From CAZAQV01 sp964487255 (GTDB lineage Bacteria > Myxococcota_A > Polyangia > Polyangiales > CAZAQV01), in NCBI GenBank assembly GCA_964487255.1, contig CAZAQV010000049.1:1-18384 (forward strand): DNA of 18,384 nucleotides, in the 5' to 3' direction. How positions within the stretch are numbered: position 1 is the stretch's first letter; each line of letters begins with the position of its first letter. Below, one piece after another: positions 15,129-18,384 of this stretch. Below the pieces are notes generated by a model, which worked only from the letters and a program-made list of their open reading frames with translations, ran no database searches and had not been told where the DNA came from. Both the position numbers and the translations under genes were made by a program.

Positions 15129-15832
15129 GCCCGTCGCGACTACGGGCGATCGTCTTCGATCTGGACGACACGCTCTTCCGGGAGCATGACTACGTTAGGA
15201 GCGGCTTCGCGGCGGCGGCCCGGTGGCTCGCCGAGCACTCGGACGTGGGTGCCACCGAGACGGAGCGGGGCTTGCTCCGGCTGTTCGAGGAGGGCAGGCG
15301 GGGCGACCTCTTCGACGCCTGGCTGGAGGGCCATGGACTGCCCGGAACGCACGTGTCCGGCATGGTGGACGCCTACCGTAGCCACGTCCCGGAGATCCAG
15401 CCCTTCCCCGGGATCGAGGAGGTTCTGGACGACCTCGCCGACCGGGTCGTCCTGGGGATCGTCTCCGACGGATACGAGGAGGTGCAGCAGGCCAAGCTGG
15501 ACGCGCTCGGGCTCGAGCCACGATTCGACGCCGTGGTCCTGAGCGACTCCCTGGGACGGGAGGGCTGGAAGCCCAGCCCCCGACCCTTCCGGCTCGTTCT
15601 CGAACGCCTGGGGGTACCGGCCGAGGCCGCGCTCTATGTCGGAGACAACCCGCTGAAAGACTTCCTGGGCGCCCGCCGAGCGGGCATGCGCACCGTCTGG
15701 GCCCGCCATTGCGACGGGGACTACTCTCGCCACGAGCCCCCGTCGGAGCTCCACCGCCCCGACACGACCGTGAACACCCTGGACGAGCTGACCAACACGC
15801 TCATGACCGCCCTCGATGGAGAATCCCTGTGA
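15125..15832 (+). CDS. HAD-superfamily hydrolase (probable sugar phosphatase)
   Basis: This 235-residue protein shows the complete HAD active site: nucleophile Asp12 and acid/base Asp14 in VFDLDDT, Ser114 in VSDGY, Lys149 in EGWKPSPRPF, and Asp174/Asp179 in GDNPLKDFLGAR. A helical C1-type cap lies between motifs I and II (about residues 18-95). Proteins of this type remove phosphate from sugar phosphates and related small molecules. GTG 15125 overlaps the transferase stop as GTGA and has GAGG eight bases upstream; the open frame continues upstream only inside the transferase gene. Its stop overlaps the aminotransferase start as GTGA. The position suggests a step in making the nucleotide sugar used by its neighbours. 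The substrate cannot be assigned, and a general housekeeping phosphatase is possible but less likely given the tight coupling. Confidence 0.87.
   Translation: MSPSRLRAIVFDLDDTLFREHDYVRSGFAAAARWLAEHSDVGATETERGLLRLFEEGRRGDLFDAWLEGHGLPGTHVSGMVDAYRSHVPEIQPFPGIEEVLDDLADRVVLGIVSDGYEEVQQAKLDALGLEPRFDAVVLSDSLGREGWKPSPRPFRLVLERLGVPAEAALYVGDNPLKDFLGARRAGMRTVWARHCDGDYSRHEPPSELHRPDTTVNTLDELTNTLMTALDGESL
15818..15821 (+). promoter_or_regulatory. Ribosome binding site deciding the aminotransferase start at 15829
   Basis: GGAG sits seven bases before GTG 15829, the codon that overlaps the HAD stop as GTGA. A second GTG at 15833 is in another frame and opens only a short shadow reading frame, so the site fixes 15829 as the start. 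Confidence 0.5.
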
Positions 15833-16974
15833 GTGACGCCCCCGAGCGCATCTATCTGTCCCCGCCCCACATGGGCGACGAGGAGTTCGAGCGGGTGCGC
15901 GAGGCGTTCGCCACGAACTGGATCGCCCCCGTGGGGCCCCACGTCTCGGCCTTCGAGACCGAGTTCGCCGAGCGCGTGGGAAGCGCCCACGCGGTCGCGG
16001 TCTCGTCCGGTACGGCAGCCCTGCACCTGGCTCTGGTCCTGGCCGGCGTGGAACGGGGGGATCGGGTGGCGGTGAGCACCTTCACGTTCATCGGCAGCGT
16101 CGGCCCGGTCGTGCACGAAGGTGCGGAACCGATCTTCATCGACGCCGAGGAGAAGTCGTGGAATCTCGACCCGGCCCTCGTCGAGGAAGCGCTGGAGGAC
16201 GGGGAGCGACACGGGCGACCCCTCCGCGCGGTGGTGGCGGTGCACCTCTACGGGCAGAGCGCCGACCTGGACCCCATCCGGGAGGCCTGCGACCGGCACG
16301 GAGCGGTCCTCGTGGAGGACGCGGCGGAGGCCCTCGGAACGACCTATCGGGGAACGCACGTCGGGACCGCCGGGCAGAGCGGGATCTTCTCGTTCAACGG
16401 CAACAAGATCATCACGACATCCGGCGGGGGAATGCTCGTCACCGACGACGGGGCACTGGCCGAACGCGCGCGCAAGCTCGCCACCCAGGCCCAGGACCCC
16501 GCCGCCCACTACCAGCATTCCGAGGTTGGTTGGAACTACCGGCTGAGCAACGTGCTGGCCGGAATCGGCCTGGGGCAGCTCTCGGTGCTGGACGAGCGCA
16601 TCGCCGCACGGCGGCGGGTGTTCGAGCGCTACCGGGTCGCCCTGGCCGAGCTGGAGGGGGTCGACCTCATGCCGATGGCGCCGTGGGGGACGCCGAACTA
16701 CTGGCTCACGTGCATCACGCTGGATCCCGACGTGACCACCTGCCGTCCCTCCGACGTGATCGAGGCCATGGAGGCGGAGAACATCGAGGCGCGCCACCTC
16801 TGGAAGCCCATGCACCTCCAACCCGTGTTCGAGGATGCCGAGGCCCACCTGAACGGGGTGTCGGAGCGTCTCTTCGAGACGGGGGTCTGTCTTCCGTCGG
16901 GCTCGGCCCTGGGGGAGGACGACCTGGAGCGGATCGTCGGGGTCATGACCCGGGTGGTCGGGGCGAAGAGCTGA
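15829..16974 (+). CDS. DegT/DnrJ/EryC1/StrS-family sugar aminotransferase (PglE-like)
   Basis: This 381-residue PLP enzyme should transfer an amino group from glutamate to a keto nucleotide sugar, giving a 3- or 4-amino sugar. The opening block RIYLSPPHMGDEEF followed by NWIAPVGPHVSAFE is characteristic of the PglE/PseC-like branch. Further family marks are VSSGTAALHLAL, FTFIGSVGPV, VHLYGQSADLDPI, Asp164 in VEDAAEALG, and the Schiff-base Lys193 in FSFNGNKIITTSGGGM. The C-terminal region has the usual NYRLSNVLAGIGLGQL and RHLWKPMHLQPVF blocks. GTG 15829 is chosen because of the GTGA overlap and the ribosome site at 15818-15821. It closes the three-gene operon; only 13 bases separate its stop from the convergent sulfate-activation gene. 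The matching 4,6-dehydratase (PglF-type) and N-acetyltransferase (PglD-type) are not in the window. Exact sugar is inference. Confidence 0.93.
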   Translation: MSDAPERIYLSPPHMGDEEFERVREAFATNWIAPVGPHVSAFETEFAERVGSAHAVAVSSGTAALHLALVLAGVERGDRVAVSTFTFIGSVGPVVHEGAEPIFIDAEEKSWNLDPALVEEALEDGERHGRPLRAVVAVHLYGQSADLDPIREACDRHGAVLVEDAAEALGTTYRGTHVGTAGQSGIFSFNGNKIITTSGGGMLVTDDGALAERARKLATQAQDPAAHYQHSEVGWNYRLSNVLAGIGLGQLSVLDERIAARRRVFERYRVALAELEGVDLMPMAPWGTPNYWLTCITLDPDVTTCRPSDVIEAMEAENIEARHLWKPMHLQPVFEDAEAHLNGVSERLFETGVCLPSGSALGEDDLERIVGVMTRVVGAKS

Positions 16975-16987
16975 GACGCCGCCGGGG

Positions 16988-18384
16988 CTAGACCTGCCTT
17001 CCACCGGGTGGCAGGACGCCCCGCTCACGGAGCACGTCCATCAACTCCTCCACGAGCGCCTCGGGCTCCTTCCCGGAGGTGTCCAGCCGGACGTCCGCCT
17101 GCTCCGGCTCCTCGTAGGGGCTGCTGATCCCCGTCATGTGGGCGATCTCACCCTGCCGGGCCCGGGCGTAGAGCCCCTTGGGGTCGCGCTTCTCGCACAC
17201 CGCCAGGGGCGTGTCCACGAAGACCTCCACGAAGCGACCCTCCGGGACCAACCGACGCACCCGCTCCCGGTCCTCCCGGAAGGGGGATACGAACGTGCAG
17301 ACGACCACGCATCCCTGGCGGAAGAAGAGGGCCGCGGTCTCTCCGACCCGTCGGATGTTCTCCCTCCGGTCCTCGGGCTTGAACCCCAGGTCCCCGGAGA
17401 GCCCGTGGCGGACCTGATCTCCGTCCAGGAGCATGGTCTGGCACCCCGCGTCGAAGAGACGCCGTTCCAGGCCCTGGGCCACGGTGGTCTTCCCCGACGC
17501 CGGAAGCCCGGTGAGCCAGACCACAGCGGCCCGGTGACCGTTGCGCTCCTCCCGCTTCGGGAGGGGGATGTTCCAGCCTTCCCACACCACGTCGGGAGAC
17601 ACCTCGCGACGCGTCCGGTCCTCCTCCGTCTCCACTTCGGGAAGGCCCTCGGGCCGCTGGACCTCGCCCCGGATCATGCCCGCGGCCACCGTGTTGTTGG
17701 TGGTCGGGTCGATGAGGACGAAGCTGCCGGTCTCCCGGTTGAGCTCGTACCGGTCGAAGAAGATCGGCTGGGCCGTGGTGAGCTGGACCCGCCCGATGTC
17801 GTTGAGCTCGAAGTGGTCCGTCTCCTCCCGGTGGAGGGTGTCCACGTCGATGCGGTAGACGAGCCGGGAGACGAACGCCTTGACCTCACGGGTGGTCTGC
17901 CGGAGCCAGTACTGCGTCCCCGGCTTCATGGGCTCCTCGGAGGTCCAGCAGATCGTGGCGTCGATCTCGTTCGAGACCGTGGGGAGGTTCAGGGGGCGGA
18001 CGATCATATCGCCCCGGCTGATGTCCAGCTCGTCCTCGATGGTCAGCACCACCGAATCGCCGGCCTTGGCCTCGTCCACTTCCCCGTCGAAGGTGTCCAC
18101 GCTCGTCACCACCGAATGCTTCTTCGACGGGAGGAGCATGATCTCCTCGCCGGGACGGATGGCCCCCGACGCCACGCGACCCGCGTAGCCCCGGTAGTCC
18201 TGGTCGGGCCGCACCACGTATTGAACCGGGTAGCGGAAGTCGACCAGGTTCCTGTGGGCACCCACGTTGACGTGCTCGAGGTGGTGCAGGAGCGAGGGGC
18301 CCTGGTACCAGGGCATGTTCTCGCTCCTCTCCACCACGTTGTCCCCGTGGAGCGCCGAGATGGGGATGAAGGTGAGGTCGTCCA
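16988..18384 (-). CDS. cysNC: Bifunctional sulfate adenylyltransferase subunit 1 / adenylylsulfate kinase (CysN-CysC fusion), N-terminus outside window
   Basis: The frame is open from the right edge to the stop at 16988, giving about 465 C-terminal residues. The first 240 match the end of the CysN GTPase domain and its two beta-barrel domains: DDLTFIPISALHGDNV at the edge, MPWYQGPSLLHHLE, RYPVQYVVRPDQDYRGYAGRV, and TTNNTVAAGMI. After a charged linker with VVWEGWNIP, an APS kinase domain begins: Walker A GLPASGKT (17509-17486), LLDGDQVRHGLSGDLGF, EDRRENIRRVGE, FVSPFREDRERVR and DPKGLYARARQGEI. Together the two activities make APS and then PAPS from sulfate, ATP and GTP with the CysD partner. 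CysD and the G1-G3 motifs of CysN should lie just beyond the window. The gene converges on the aminotransferase operon, so it is transcribed separately. PAPS may feed polymer sulfation or sulfate assimilation. Confidence 0.95.
   Translation of the reverse strand, partial: DDLTFIPISALHGDNVVERSENMPWYQGPSLLHHLEHVNVGAHRNLVDFRYPVQYVVRPDQDYRGYAGRVASGAIRPGEEIMLLPSKKHSVVTSVDTFDGEVDEAKAGDSVVLTIEDELDISRGDMIVRPLNLPTVSNEIDATICWTSEEPMKPGTQYWLRQTTREVKAFVSRLVYRIDVDTLHREETDHFELNDIGRVQLTTAQPIFFDRYELNRETGSFVLIDPTTNNTVAAGMIRGEVQRPEGLPEVETEEDRTRREVSPDVVWEGWNIPLPKREERNGHRAAVVWLTGLPASGKTTVAQGLERRLFDAGCQTMLLDGDQVRHGLSGDLGFKPEDRRENIRRVGETAALFFRQGCVVVCTFVSPFREDRERVRRLVPEGRFVEVFVDTPLAVCEKRDPKGLYARARQGEIAHMTGISSPYEEPEQADVRLDTSGKEPEALVEELMDVLRERGVLPPGGRQV

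Noticed and set aside
15833..16075. Alternative small gene starting at GTG 15833
   Set aside because: It is out of frame with the aminotransferase, which has full PLP motifs from GTG 15829. Its product is Ser/Arg/Pro-rich shadow sequence.
16993..17015. Inverted repeat CCTGCC...GGCAGG as a terminator between convergent genes
   Set aside because: It has a six-base stem with no T tract on either side and lies within the last codons of the sulfate-activation gene. It may be incidental in GC-rich DNA.

Overview
The window is very GC-rich and tightly packed. Gene boundaries repeatedly use ATGA, GTGA or TGATG stop/start overlaps, and GTG starts are common. It carries most of a Wzx/Wzy-dependent surface polysaccharide (exopolysaccharide or O-antigen) locus. 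High GC, the style of the export protein and the mix of accessory genes suggest a free-living Gram-negative bacterium, possibly Gemmatimonadota or a related high-GC phylum. That placement is an inference; no marker gene fixes the taxonomy. I see no tRNA, rRNA, CRISPR array, insertion sequence or phage gene, and no gene-free stretch over about 160 bases.

Left edge (1-2079): a minus-strand Wza-like export lipoprotein/secretin gene, cut by the window edge, has a well-spaced sigma-70-type promoter. Divergent from it is a plus-strand PhoA-family alkaline phosphatase lipoprotein that lies between the export gene and the chain-length regulator.

Centre (2096-14289): one 11-gene minus-strand operon. 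In transcription order it holds a thymidylate-kinase-like P-loop kinase, an APH-fold phosphotransferase, the flippase Wzx, a Wzy-type polymerase, a GT2 and a GT4 glycosyltransferase, a Pol-beta-superfamily nucleotidyltransferase (NTP_transf_5-like), a sugar formyltransferase, a LmbE/PIG-L deacetylase, an ATP-grasp ligase and a Wzz-type chain-length protein. Nearly all neighbours overlap or abut.

Right (14448-16974): a short divergent plus-strand operon with the initiating monotopic sugar-phosphate transferase (PglC/WcaJ C-terminal type), a HAD phosphatase and a DegT/PglE-like sugar aminotransferase. The 158-base gap between the two operons looks like a bidirectional promoter region and contains a perfect 10-base palindrome touching the transferase start codon. 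Converging on this operon is a fused CysN-CysC sulfate-activation gene (16988 to beyond the right edge).

How it may work together: the transferase starts the repeat unit on undecaprenyl phosphate, GT2 and GT4 extend it, Wzx flips it, Wzy and Wzz polymerise it, and the Wza-like protein exports it. The aminotransferase, deacetylase, formyltransferase and ATP-grasp enzymes suggest an amino sugar whose nitrogen is exposed and then formylated or acylated. CysNC could supply PAPS for sulfation, but no sulfotransferase is visible here. The most unusual points are the translationally coupled formyltransferase-deacetylase-ATP-grasp module, a glycine where the formyltransferase family normally has its catalytic asparagine, and three nucleotide-handling folds (TMK-like, APH-like, NTP_transf_5-like) of unknown role inside a polymer operon.
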